NCBI GenBank assembly: GCA_018806985.1
Contig: JADANN010000071.1
Coordinates: 48,054-112,053, forward strand
Reading direction: 5' to 3'
DNA from: Angiostrongylus vasorum
Lineage: Eukaryota > Nematoda > Chromadorea > Rhabditida > Metastrongylidae
Length of the DNA stretch: 64,000 bases
The notes under the pieces are model-generated. The model was not told where the DNA came from. It did not search any database and was given only the letters and a program-made list of their open reading frames with translations. The translations under genes were made by a program, and so were the position numbers. Positions 49,180 to 60,065 of the stretch are shown here, one piece after another. The stretch's first letter is position 1; each line of letters starts with the position of its first letter.

Positions 49180-49870
49180 GCCTGTTGTCTTAAATCATTC
49201 TACTCCAGTCGATTCTGATAAGACTGATGGAACACTGGGCGAAGGATTGCCGTGAGAGTAAGAATCGGAAAGAATTCGGCATGACATATCTGCATGCTGC
49301 TTGATATCTCTATATCTCTACGATAACGAAAATAATTGGAATATTCTATCACAAGAGTACCAGATGCCAGTTTGACTCAGTTTCACGGATATATTCACTA
49401 ACGGCTTTCGAGATAAATCATTGATGATCAATAACTTTCATGAGTTCTACAATAGCTCCACATTTTCAAAAACCTTAAATGACATTGCCGTGGATGTAAT
49501 AGGGGAGCTCGACGTGACAATACTACCACGCCAATATTATTTTCGGTGACCTCTTGAAAGCGTTATGCATTTGCACTAGTCGAAAGTCAATCCTATCAGT
49601 TTTGATGAAGAAGTTGCTTTCACAAGTTCGAGCGAGCATTAGCCCATCAGAACGAGTGCTAATTATTTTCGATAGCGATTGTAGTCAAGAACTACTACAA
49701 CGTGGTCGTTGCATAAATCTTAAGTAAAGGATGTTCATGAGAGACAAATTTTCTTTTGATGACACTCATACTTGCTGGAGGTCTACGAATGCTCCAGTTT
49801 TGTGTCTAGGTCAGCAAATCAAAATAATGAACCATTTAGCTTTCGAATGCCTTGACGACAACCACTAAAC
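49180..49870 (+). mobile_element. RTE LINE relic
   Basis: Old plus-strand reverse transcriptase sequence. The 'gatggaacactgggcgaagg' segment parallels the RTLDEEQ coding. Late in the fragment, 'aggatgttcatgagagaca' and 'taggtcagcaaatcaaaataa' parallel the KTMFM and YLGREIN coding, and a HLAFE-coding stretch follows. Stops and indels are frequent. Confidence 0.5.
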
Positions 49871-50079
49871 AAACAAGACCGCTAGGCGATTAGGTCCACT
49901 GATATGTTAAGGTAGCCACGAAATGACGTCAAACAAGAGAAGAAATACAGCTCATTTAACGGTATTTGTATCCTCACTTTCGAGTCATCACATTCACCTT
50001 TCAACGAGGAAAAGGTTCAGGCTAATACTTGAAGTGCTGAGTGAGAACTGCGCAATGCAACAAACATGCTGTCGATCTA

Positions 50080-50290
50080 TGAGACCTTTCCTCTTTGCCA
50101 ATAATGAACGGCCGTTTCTTAATAGTCCACTAAACAACGGCTTGCATTGTGTTCAAATTTGATTTATGAACTAAAACCAGTCCCGGAATAATTCCGTTTG
50201 TTCAACTTGCACGGTGTTCAGACGTGTGGTTTCAATAAGGTTTGGCCTTTCACTGGTTCTCTTTGTCCTTTCATGTTGATTCAGTTGGCA
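50080..50290 (+). repeat. SOD-associated upstream module, second copy before SOD-C
   Basis: 'tttgccaataatgaacggcc' and 'cctttcatgttgattcagtt' parallel the module ahead of SOD-D ('ttcttaacgatgaacgctta', 'ttccgtgttggttcagttgg') and the copy at 48790-49030. Confidence 0.4.
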
Positions 50291-50520
50291 TACCTATTTC
50301 ATATTGAAATTAAAATTATTATAGTTGAAATTATTAATGTAATGTCGTGAAAAGTTATTCGTTTGAAAACGAAAAAAAAGAAAAAAGAAAGAGTGGAGAA
50401 TGAAACACATTCAGATCTGATTTCGGCATTCATCATAAATGTTAACTGTTTCTGTATAAATCAAACGCGCTAATAGGCGGAGTCACATATACCAAAGACT
50501 AAGAGAGTACACGGCTCCTG

Positions 50521-50529
50521 TATTTATAC
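50521..50529 (+). promoter_or_regulatory. TATA-type element of SOD-C
   Basis: TATTTATAC lies 88 bases before the ATG. The upstream flank ('ggagtcacatataccaaaga') is nearly the same as upstream of SOD-D ('ggagtcacaagtgccaaaga'), which supports a conserved promoter. Confidence 0.65.
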
Positions 50530-50608
50530 GATGTCAACCAGCCCTTGATTGCCTGAGAATTAAGTCTATTTCTTAATTTCTGACAAGCTCTTCACACAAG
50601 ATCCACTC

Positions 50609-52315
50609 ATGACTGCAACAAAGATGCTGCTCTTCATCTCCCTGGCCACCATACCGATCTCAAGTTGCTCTGTTCGAGGTAAAAGTTTTTTATTTTTCTA
50701 GTTTTATTTACATGGGGAGTTGATTGACCAGTTGTTGTGACCCCATTCTTTACTGAACGGTCCCACCTACCGCAGCCTTGGTCCAATCCTATCCAGTGAC
50801 CACCAAGCGTCTCGTGCTCCTGGCGTAGGAAAATGTTATCAGTCCGATCCAAATGGAGACACACAAACCTGGTAATCCGAGGACTCTAGGGTGAATCGAC
50901 TTGACAAGCATTCAACGGTATTGGTAATGACGACGAAAAAAATCACCAAGCAAAATTTGAAGCCGCATGCAAAGGGAGTTCGAAGATCTTCGTGGATGGT
51001 GGACGTGACGAAGACAATGGAATAAAAGAAATGCTGGGAATCCACGCAATTTGACTGGTATATGTGATGTCGGGTCACGTAATAAATATAAATGTGATAT
51101 TTAGATGGTTTGCTTTCCCATACTGCATGGATTCCTGAAGTTCTGCCATTTATTTAGTATCTGACCAGTGAATTCGTTTGTTTGTGCGAGTTCATTTGCT
51201 GCTTGAGCGTTCTGAATCTTCTCCCTCATGAATATCGCTTAATGCTGGTCGCTTCGACTCTGCCTGGAATTTTTGATATTTGTTCTAAGGCATCCAAGGC
51301 CTTCATACAGACAGTTGGAAGGCTTTGTAGACTACGCGAAGCTTTTCTCAGAGAGGTGTGGCACTATTCTTCTGGCTACGAAGGGGACACACTTGACATA
51401 GTGCAGGATAGAACCTGAGAGTTTGCATATGTTATTCACGAGACCTTTAATCACCACACTTCCCGTACCTTGATTGCATGAGCGCCACCGAAATAAGGCC
51501 TATTATGACTACCACGAATAAGTTAAATTCTTGTTAATAAATGTTGGTGCGGTAACAAGGAAGAAACCTACTAATTTGTGTTCAACATGTTAAAGAATCG
51601 TTTTCTTTCTATCAGAAAATGGGTACATTAGTGGAAGACATGACACTTTTTTTATAGTACCACAAGCTCGTGCCCTTATGTTTCAAGCTGTTCCTGGCGG
51701 CAATCCAACTAGTTCAATTGGAGTGATTAACATAACAGAAATGAATAGAGTCGTAACGGTAAGCTTTCTAATACATACAATAGAATTCAATTCATTGGAC
51801 CAGTTATGATTTAAATTTAGATGGTTGGAAGTCTAACTGGGCTGCCACCAGGTCCTCACGGTTTCCACGTCCACGAGTACGGCGATTTGGGCAACGGCTG
51901 CTTAGCATCGGGAGTGCACTTTAACCCTCATAGATCAGATCATGGTGGGCCAGCAAACCCACCTTCTTCAAGACACGTCGGGGATCTTGGAAACATAGTG
52001 ACACCTGTGAGTTCCTTCCTGATTTCCTCTATTTGGTATCGATAACATTGAACGATGTTTCTAATACGTCCCGCGTGCAACCGCTAACTCTCTTCGAACC
52101 ATTTTTTTAAGGCAAATGGTCCAACCCCGATCAACGTCAGAGATTCTCTGATGACTTTCACTGGGAATCGCGGCATTATAGGACGAGCCTTCGTAATCCA
52201 TGCTAATCCAGATGATCTGGGAACCGCCGGGAATGTTGGCAGCCGTACAGTGGGCAATGCTGGTGCACGTCTTGCTTGTGGAATTATTGGTTATATCATG
52301 CCTAGAACTGTTTAA
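50609..52315 (+). CDS. SOD-C, secretory Cu/Zn superoxide dismutase, intact
   Basis: Exons 50609-50678, 51658-51758, 51821-52006 and 52112-52315 code for 186 residues, with all GT-AG junctions in phase. The first exon is a signal peptide ([16 protein letters not shown], with a cysteine near the predicted cleavage). Copper and zinc ligands are visible in order: [28 protein letters not shown] and [23 protein letters not shown] supplies the active-site arginine and disulphide cysteine. The electrostatic loop reads [10 protein letters not shown], lacking the lysine or arginine found there in A, B and D. It is closest to SOD-E. Intron 1 (979 bp) holds no gene I recognise. A secreted antioxidant role is inferred from family knowledge. 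Confidence 0.94.
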
Positions 52316-52444
52316 ATTTATTCCTGTTCTTTCTCTTGTGCATTACTATGAAAACTTTCCTAATTTCTGCATATCTTATCGGATCCTCCCAGAGTTTCAC
52401 CGATTTAGTGAGTACAAAGTGAATTTTGCTTAACGACCTGACAA

Positions 52445-52450
52445 AATAAA
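52445..52450 (+). terminator. poly(A) signal of SOD-C
   Basis: AATAAA, 130 bases after the SOD-C stop. Confidence 0.5.
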
Positions 52451-52960
52451 GTTATTTATTTATTCTTTTTTTATTTAATACTACCCGACAGCACATATTG
52501 TACATATCCCAACACTTCTGGCATTCGATTCGCTGCCTGGCGTTCATGATTAGACGACTACCTTCGGATTTTGCATGTCGCTTAGACTAGCAGCTTGAAG
52601 ATTTTTCCTCTTTTCTACAAATCTCCTTGAATGTGACCTACTAGATTCTCACTGGAATTTTGGAATCGCCGTACTAGAGGGTTTCTCGATCCTGATCACA
52701 AACAGTCGGCAGCTTTTGTCGATTGAAGCAGCCGAGCTGAGCCCAGACGAGTAGCACGTCTCCGTCCACAGAAGAATGGGATATTGTGGGTTTCGCACAG
52801 CGTCCGACTAATGCCTTGCATGTATTGAACGGGATCACTACAAAAGGAGAGAAAGAGAGAAAGAGAAACAGGAACACCACCGCTATAGAAAAGTCCCAGC
52901 TGAATAAAGAATTTCCTCTGTAATGGATAAAAAAAGAGGGTTAACGGTAAACAGTTGTAA
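52451..52960. other. intergenic stretch, nothing recognised
   Basis: No gene recognised. A purine-rich run (gagaaagagagaaagag) lies near 52850. Confidence 0.4.
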
Positions 52961-52964
52961 AATA

Positions 52965-53215
52965 ATGTTAACTTCTTATTTACTGCCTTTTACATTTGTT
53001 CACAGCAGGGTATTATGTACTCCGCAGATCAATCCCGTTGACGGGATAATTGTTGATGGCACTGGTCGATAGATTACTGCCAGAGCAACAGGTCAAGTGA
53101 TGGACCCGCATGGTGTGGTAGTGAACGCTTAACCCTCGCAAAAAGTAATAGCACGTTCGTTCCCCGCCGCAGACACCTGCGGTCATGTGCTTTGTAAAAA
53201 ATCTGAGTATCATTG
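52965..53215. mobile_element. SINE-2 copy
   Basis: Family blocks: 'atttactgccttttacattt', 'ccgcagatcaatcccgttga', 'gttgatggcactggtcgata', 'cgcatggtgtggtagtgaac' (A-box-like), 'gcacgttcgttccccgcc' (B-box-like) and 'agacacctgcggtcatgtg'. Confidence 0.72.
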
Positions 53216-53644
53216 TAACTGTAAAACACTTCATAAAATACATACATACAAGACAAGAATGGGCTCGAGGTCATCTGGTCAAAACTATCAGTGACCACTG
53301 TTGAGAGCGCCTTGCGAAAACTAGAAAGAGAAATAAGATGTAAAAATAGATTGATGAAAGCAAAGTCATGCCCGCCTTGGTGATGAAATCGTTTTTGCAA
53401 AGTCAAGAACTAACCACGCCAAAGAGAAGAGTTGTTTATTATCAAACCTGAATAGAGTGAACCCAGATGGACCAGACCAATAGAGCATGCTCACGGCAAC
53501 CGGTGCCGAGTATCGGTTACCTACTTCTAACAGCATATTGAGAGTACAACAAAACAGTCCACTTCACGATGGTCATACATCTTCAGCACCATCCTCTGAG
53601 CAAATTACGAAGCTCTTCGAGTCCGTCAATCAGTCCTTCCTGGG

Positions 53645-53890
53645 ATATATTTATTTATATGATCTTATAAACTGATCTTCTTTAGCTGATACGAGGTTGG
53701 TATAGGTCTTCGTTGTCGTCGTCGTTGTTGTTGGTGTTGTTGGTCAATGGTTGACGTTTCGGCGATTTCGCCTTCCTCAGAGCCTAGACGTATTTTTATA
53801 TTAGAATACTTTAATTCTTCGGTGGAAAAGGCTGAAGTATACTATATACTATACTATATATACACTGTATACTAAACTATATAGTATATA

Positions 53891-53961
<71 letters not shown>

Positions 53962-54075
53962 TAGTATATAGACCAACAACACCAACAACAACGACAACGA
54001 CAACGAAGACCTATACCAACCTCGCATCAGCTAAAGAAGATCAGTTTATAAGATCATATAAATAAATATACCAAC
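53645..54075. repeat. foldback structure with trinucleotide arms and AT-dinucleotide core
   Basis: The left arm (about 53649-53750) includes 'gatcttataaactgatcttc', 'gaggttggtataggtcttcg' and a GTT/GTC-rich run. The right arm (about 53970-54073) is its reverse ('cgaagacctataccaacctc', 'gaagatcagtttataagatc') with a CAA/CGA-rich run. The middle has the foldback-family 'gttgacgtttcggcgatttc' block and an alternating TA run (53881-53958). Confidence 0.8.
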
Positions 54076-54239
54076 TCTCTATACCGAGGTTTATAGAAAG
54101 TCGGTCTTTTGACTTATTAAGAGACCTTCCTAGGATACTTTGGTACGCCTTGAGAACTGATGAACCCCTAAGCCACTTCATGACCTTTAAAAGGTTCACA
54201 CAACGCTCATCAATACAACTCAACTCGCATTAAAAAGTA

Positions 54240-54484
54240 AAGATAAAGCTCTTAGCGTTTATTATTTTCTTAGCAGTAACAATCCATCGACTACACTCTG
54301 AGGATACTAGAAGCGGTTGAATGCATACTTGGCCTGTAAGATGACTCGCGGTGCTGCTGTCCTCCAACACAAGTTTGGTACCAATTTGCCGACCTCGGCG
54401 TGAAGGGAGGCTTGGTGAGTCAGCGGCGCCGGATCGATTCCATGTGCATTGCAGGACGCCTCTAACCACTGCACTACACCCGCT
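54240..54484 (-). mobile_element. SINE-1 copy
   Basis: Reverse copy with 'agataaagctcttagcgttt' tail, 'gttgaatgcatacttggcct', 'ctgctgtcctccaacacaag', 'ccggatcgattccatgtgca' and 'cactgcactacacccgc' head. The 'gcgccatgcattcgactt' block is eroded. Confidence 0.78.
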
Positions 54485-55594
54485 CTCAACTCCTAGTGAG
54501 ACTATTAATTCTATCAAAGACGATTAAAATCTCAAAATCGTTGCCTACAGAAATAAACCTCTTTTGATTTAATCCCGATCAAATTCTGATTTTCTGGAGC
54601 CCTCGACACATACTTCTTCAACGGTTTTGCTTCAACACTCAATATCTCTAACATAAAGCAGATGGAGTGATTTAATTTCATCTACAGAACATGATGATCT
54701 TTCCCCCATCTCTTTTCCGTGCTTGCAGCCGCCGTCCCTGCGCTAGAAATTTCAAAACTTTCAAATTTCATTTCCAACTTTATTAAAACTTAATATACGG
54801 TCACTGCGATTGAGCAAAGATTCTCTTGTGAATCTAAGAAGATCTGAACACCTGAAATTCCTTACTAGCAAGGAAGTTATCGCCAGTCGTCGAAAAACCA
54901 ACTTCTTCGCGAAAGGGTCATGAATATGGTGCACGACGCACGGCAACTAACAAAGGTACAGACGATGCAGAGATACCTTAATTCCATCATTACAAAGCAA
55001 ATAAAAAGTTATTGAAAGCAACTTACTGTGCTGTTTTTTGATATCCCACCTTTCATCTATGTTTCACTTAAAGCCATTTCCAATCAAGATTTGGTATGAT
55101 GAGTAGAATTGTGTTGTGCTTGAAACGTGTCGATCGGTAAGACACTTTTCCCACTTTCTTAACGATGAACGCTTATTTCACTGAACAGTTTACTGAGCCA
55201 GATTTCCCACCTGGTCCGAATTCGTCCTTTGAACTCAAGTGCATTTGAATGAGTTCATTTTGTTCAACTCTTTCAGTACTTTGGCGTCTGTTTTCGATGA
55301 ACTTTAGCCTTGCTCTGATGCGCTTCGTTGTTCCGTGTTGGTTCAGTTGGCAGTGATATCATGTCAAGTTTGAAGTCATAACGTTTTACTGCTTAGTGTA
55401 TTCTAAGTAATTCGTTTAAGTGGGGAAAAGATAAAAAGAGATGGCGACCATATTCATGTCAATTTTCGAATATATAGCGCACAATATTCATGTCAGTTCT
55501 CGAATACATCACTAGTGTTAACGACCTTCTCAACAAATAGACCCAAATGGGAGGAGTCACAAGTGCCAAAGACTACGAGGGAACGTGACTTTTG
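54485..55594. other. intergenic stretch upstream of SOD-D
   Basis: No gene recognised. About 55090-55370 is the SOD-associated upstream module ('cttgaaacgtgtcgatcggt', 'tcttaacgatgaacgcttat', 'ctttcagtactttggcgtct'). A short near-duplicate ('ccatattcatgtcaattttcg' and 'aatattcatgtcagttctcg') lies at 55449-55505. Confidence 0.45.
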
Positions 55595-55603
55595 TATTTA
55601 TAC
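55595..55603 (+). promoter_or_regulatory. TATA-type element of SOD-D
   Basis: TATTTATAC lies 82 bases before the ATG, in a flank closely similar to that of SOD-C. Confidence 0.65.
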
Positions 55604-55676
55604 GCTTCCAACCAATCCTTTAAATCATTAAGCCTATTGCTTCATTTCCGACAAGTCCTTCGCTTGAGATCCGCTC

Positions 55677-57870
55677 ATGGCTGCGACAAAGATGCTGCTC
55701 TTCGCCTTTGTGACGCTCATACAGATGGCATGTGGGACTTTACCAGGTGAAAATATCCGTCATCTATGCAGTGACAAAGTGTCATACTAGAAATACTCAT
55801 TCCTAATTTCTTGATATGAATATTACGAAAGCAACGACATTTATGACGCCGACAAAGGCGTCGAACTCTCAGGAATAAATATTCATCTAATAACAAAAAA
55901 GAACTCTGTGAAGTAGTTTGCCGCTTAATGAAAGATGTAGGCATTTTCATTTAGTCTCAAAGGCAAGGGCAATTATTTATCAAGCCGTTGCTGGCGGTAA
56001 CCCAAGTACTGTAATCGGTGTTCTTGACGTGACACAACGTTTTGGAGTGATGACGGTTAGCTCGTTCAACATTCAGAATGTGCAGTGATCGGCCAATCAT
56101 TGGAATTCAACGTGTCATTTAGATCAATGGTACTGTGAGCGGTCTGCCTCCAGGTCCTCACGGTTTTCACGTCCACGAGTATGGCGATTTGGGGAATGGT
56201 TGCCTAGCAGCAGGCAACCACTACAATCCTTTCAAACGAAACCATGGTGGACCAAAAAGCCTAAGTTCAAGACGACATGTCGGCGATCTTGGAAGCATAA
56301 GGACACCCGTGAGTTCGTAACTTTTGTTCATTAATAATTTGTTTGTTAACAACCCTTTTGGAAACTTCGCACCAATGAATCTATTAATAACAAGAACATT
56401 ATTAACACAATAACACATTGTTAACATTCTAATAACAATAACATTATTCCTTGTAAATATATTACATTATTATTATTGCATTGTAATAATATATAACAAT
56501 ATATATATATATATATATATATATGCATAATATACAAGTTCTTAAGCTGTTCGGAGATTAGCCTAGGATTCTAACTTGTAACATTAGAATAGCACATTTC
56601 AGCTTAAAAGGAACTTTAGTGATGCTAATAAAAACCCTTCGAATCAACATATTTCTAAGGTGCCAACGAGAAACAAATTTATTGTTTTTGATTGCTTAAA
56701 ACTCTGAAACTCTTGGGCTGACGAGGTCGTTGAAGGGAGTTTCGGTCTCGGATCGATTTCTGGTGATATTCTCCTACAGGAAATCTTTGAGATGGTTGAA
56801 GAAGTGATAGCCGGTAAGCGAGAGGTCTGTCGTGTCTGGTGAATGAGGCAGAGTTTTGGAATCCAGCTGTTTAACTTTTGTACTGCCGTTAGTTGGATGT
56901 GTGGCTAGGGTTTTACCGTGGAGAGGAGCTGTTCAATTCGTGCAACGTCTTTCTGTCGAGATTTCTCCGCTTTCAAATCTTCTTCAGATGCTCGAAACAG
57001 TTGAGATGGTTACACCAAGTCCTCTCGCATGTTCTCGAAAACCTGTGCGCTACTACTCTCATCAAAGCCTTTAGTTCATCACCATCAATAGCTGAAAGAC
57101 GTCTTCGACCACCTTTATCTTCAATGCTGAAGTCACCACAACGAAATTTTCCAAAACTGCGCCTTGGGTTCGTCAACGATGTCTTGGCCTCACATCTCAC
57201 TAATGCTTCGACCTGTCTGCGCTACGCACTTCCGAGTTTGAAATCGTTGAACTACACTTGTTGAAATGCTTTCACACCCGAGGTTCTTGCCTACCAACGT
57301 GCGAAAAATGTAAATTATATTACAAATTAATTATAGAGAGGAGAAAAGGGCAGAATAGGATTTACGCTGATACGTAATAATACGGCGTCCGAGAGGTTAT
57401 TAATAGAACGCATTCAATAGGGAAAAAAACATTTCAATACTTGAATCCGAACATCCTAAGAAATCGACGAAGCCTTTCAAATAGGTATTTTAACCCAAGG
57501 GATATCGCCTCTTAATAATGAATGCCATAGCTTATTTGTCTTCGGGAACCATTTTTTATGTAATTTAACGTAATTATTAAAAATTAAATTTTAGCTTAAC
57601 TTAATCTGAATTCCAGTTCTTTCAGGGTGATATTTCCCCTTAGAACAAATCTTTTCCCCTCAAAGTAGAATTAAGGCAACTGGTTCTACACCGATCAACA
57701 CCAGAGATACTCTCTTGACCTTCAGTGGAATCCGCGGCATTGTTGGGCGAGCTTTCGTGATCCATGCCAATGATGATGATCTGGGAAAAGGTGGGAACGA
57801 AGGAAGTCGCACAACAGGCAATGCTGGCGCTCGTCTCGCTTGTGGAATCGTTAGCTTTGTAATGCCATGA
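55677..57870 (+). CDS. SOD-D, secretory Cu/Zn superoxide dismutase, intact
   Basis: Exons 55677-55746, 55955-56055, 56123-56308 and 57676-57870 code for 183 residues, all in phase with GT-AG ends. Exon 1 is a signal peptide ([20 protein letters not shown]). Ligand motifs: [28 protein letters not shown] and [23 protein letters not shown] carries the active-site arginine and cysteine. The protein ends three residues earlier than SOD-C. Zinc-loop residues differ from the others (KSLSSR instead of PPSSR). Intron 3 is 1.37 kb and carries a mariner fragment and AT microsatellites; the other introns are short. AATAAA lies 123 bases past the stop. Confidence 0.93.
56480..56524. repeat. AT microsatellite in SOD-D intron 3
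   Basis: An alternating TA run preceded by degenerate ATT/ATA sequence. Confidence 0.7.
56850..57235 (-). pseudogene. mariner-type transposase fragment in SOD-D intron 3
   Basis: The minus-strand frame 56973-57200 reads [20 protein letters not shown] followed by DGDELKAL. It ends with an [15 protein letters not shown] stretch, and a LHELN-like piece follows in the eroded downstream part. This is the helix-turn-helix DNA-binding part of mariner/Tc1-family transposases as I know it (GDFSLEDKPRSGRPS, ELKAL, VSHSTVxRHLKxIG). The catalytic DDD domain is absent, so it is a dead fragment. Confidence 0.72.
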
Positions 57871-57992
57871 ACTGCCTCAATCTTTTTCTGCAGCTCGTTC
57901 TTGTGCTCTACAAGGGAGCCTTACAATTTGTGCTTATTCCACTGTGCCATCTAATAACAGTGTATTGTTTTATTCAACGTTGAAGCGTTTGC

Positions 57993-57998
57993 AATAAA
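57993..57998 (+). terminator. poly(A) signal of SOD-D
   Basis: AATAAA, 123 bases after the SOD-D stop. Confidence 0.5.
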
Positions 57999-59910
57999 GA
58001 CGTTGCTTCGCCCGGAGTCTCCCACTTGCTGATTGTATTCAAGTTGGCGACGTTGGTCGTCGGAAATAAATGGCAACTTGTGGCATAAAGAATGAATTTG
58101 ATAAAGTGAAAGTGAGGAATTTGATATTCGTGCTATAGAGTACAATGAAACTATCGTGTCGATCAATATTTTCCTTTGCAAACTGCAGTATCGTAAGGTG
58201 ACTGTTCTCCGTTGGATACTGGTACAATGGAGGCGATCAAGTTGACCACATTGCTTTTATTCAATGATGGTATGCTGAAATTTAGCATGAAAGATGGAAA
58301 GCCATTGTTTCCAGGGAATCTCGTGAAGCCACCATAATGTAGGAGTTTATGAGCCGAGACTATTACTAATGTAAAGGCGGATTACTGGACTAGCCCTTCG
58401 CCTGTTTCTCCTACGCGTGACTACCGCATCGGAGTGTCACTCGACCACGTGTGGTGACAACCACGTGTCTTTCTACGGATAAATGGTCTTTTTTACAATA
58501 GGTCACCATTATCACCAGGTCTTATTTTTCGAATAGAGCATATTCGGTTCTCAAATCTATGGAGGGTTTATTGAATAGAACATGTTTACATGCCTTTCTT
58601 CCCTGTCGAATTATGAACCAAAAAAACATTTCCAGAGTTTTGTGGTTCGTTGAAGATTTTATCCAGAAATGAATGCTGAACGAATTTCCTATTTAAGCGT
58701 ATACTGTTCGACGTGCGTTTTTATGTCACCAGTCCATTACGTTCTATCAAAGGGACAACTCAAATGGCGGTTGTTGGCTAACTTGGAGAGCCTTTCGGAA
58801 CACTACACGTTTTTCATAGTAAAAAGATTCAAATATTTTCACATTTTTTTAAATAATATTATATATTACATCGTACAATTATGTTCAAATATTTTGATTG
58901 GTCTGCACAACACTTCAAGCAACAACGATTTTCAATTAGCAGCTTTCGTTTTGTGACTTTTTGCTTCCTGTCCCATTAATACTTTTTTCCAAAGAGTATC
59001 ATAAATGGGGTAGTTTAGTTAAGTATTCATCCTATTGGTATTCCTTGATGGCGAAGGTATGGTCGTTACTGCGAGAATGCATAAGAACATTGATTTCTTT
59101 AAGCAAATAATAACGTGAGTCGGACTTTTACGGTCTCTGTCTTTCGCGCCAAACGTGCCCAACACTGCAGGAGAAGTCTCCGACAACGAAAAGCTCGGGA
59201 TTGCTAGCAGATAATTTTGGGCAGTTCTTATAAGCATTGACTTTATCTGGTAAGTAAAAAAAAGACGACCAGATGATGAAGCAGAACCTCATGTTGCTAA
59301 CTGGCAGCAAATGAGCGTAAGATAAACCCTATATCATTGAGATTTGTTGGCGAGATGGCCCCATTGTGAATGACAAAGCCCTTTCATTAAGATGTCGCTT
59401 GCTCATCTCTGTGGTCCTAGTGGTCTACGAGCCGATTATAAATAGTCTGGTCCGATCCAGACCATAGAGAAAGGTACATAAATTCGTTTATGGAGAACAT
59501 GGAATAGTGTCGCATGCTCATAGAGTAGCACAACCTTTATGGGACGATGAGGTGAATTCTGTTAAGTTGGATGCGTGCAAGCACAAAATTTGATGGTAGA
59601 TTTGACCGTCGCTCGTCGTGCCCGCTTAAAATAGCGACCAATTGCAAGTCGTGCAGTTAGTCAGTGTATCAGTGAGCACTGGTTAGCACTATAAATTATG
59701 ACCAGACACGACAAACACTGTTTTAAAAGGTAGATGATTAAACAGGCAAACGATAGAACAGGGCGACGACAAAAATGGGAGTGCGATACATCAAGCCAAC
59801 GACCAAAAAAGGCCGGTCACTACATTGATGATAGTTTAGCGACATTTTAACACTAATTTCAACACTACAACGTTAGAGATTCAAATGCTACTCCCTGTTT
59901 AAATGAATAG
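57999..59910. other. intergenic stretch, nothing recognised
   Basis: I see no gene, no signal-peptide exon for SOD-E, and no member of the window's repeat families. Confidence 0.4.
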
Positions 59911-60065
59911 GGTAGATGGCATATAGCGCAGTGGATAGAGGTACTCTGCACTGTACAATAGATTGTTTGTTTATTCGATCCCACGCCTCGTGTTCAACAG
60001 ACCTTCCATTCCTCCAAGGCAAGCATATTTACGTCATATTTGTCTGGCTAGGGAGAATGGCAATG
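59911..60065 (+). repeat. SINE-1 head fragment
   Basis: 'ggcatatagcgcagtggata' (A-box-like), 'attcgatcccacgcctcg' (B-box-like) and 'gaccttccattcctccaagg' match the first half of SINE-1. The tail is missing. Confidence 0.62.
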
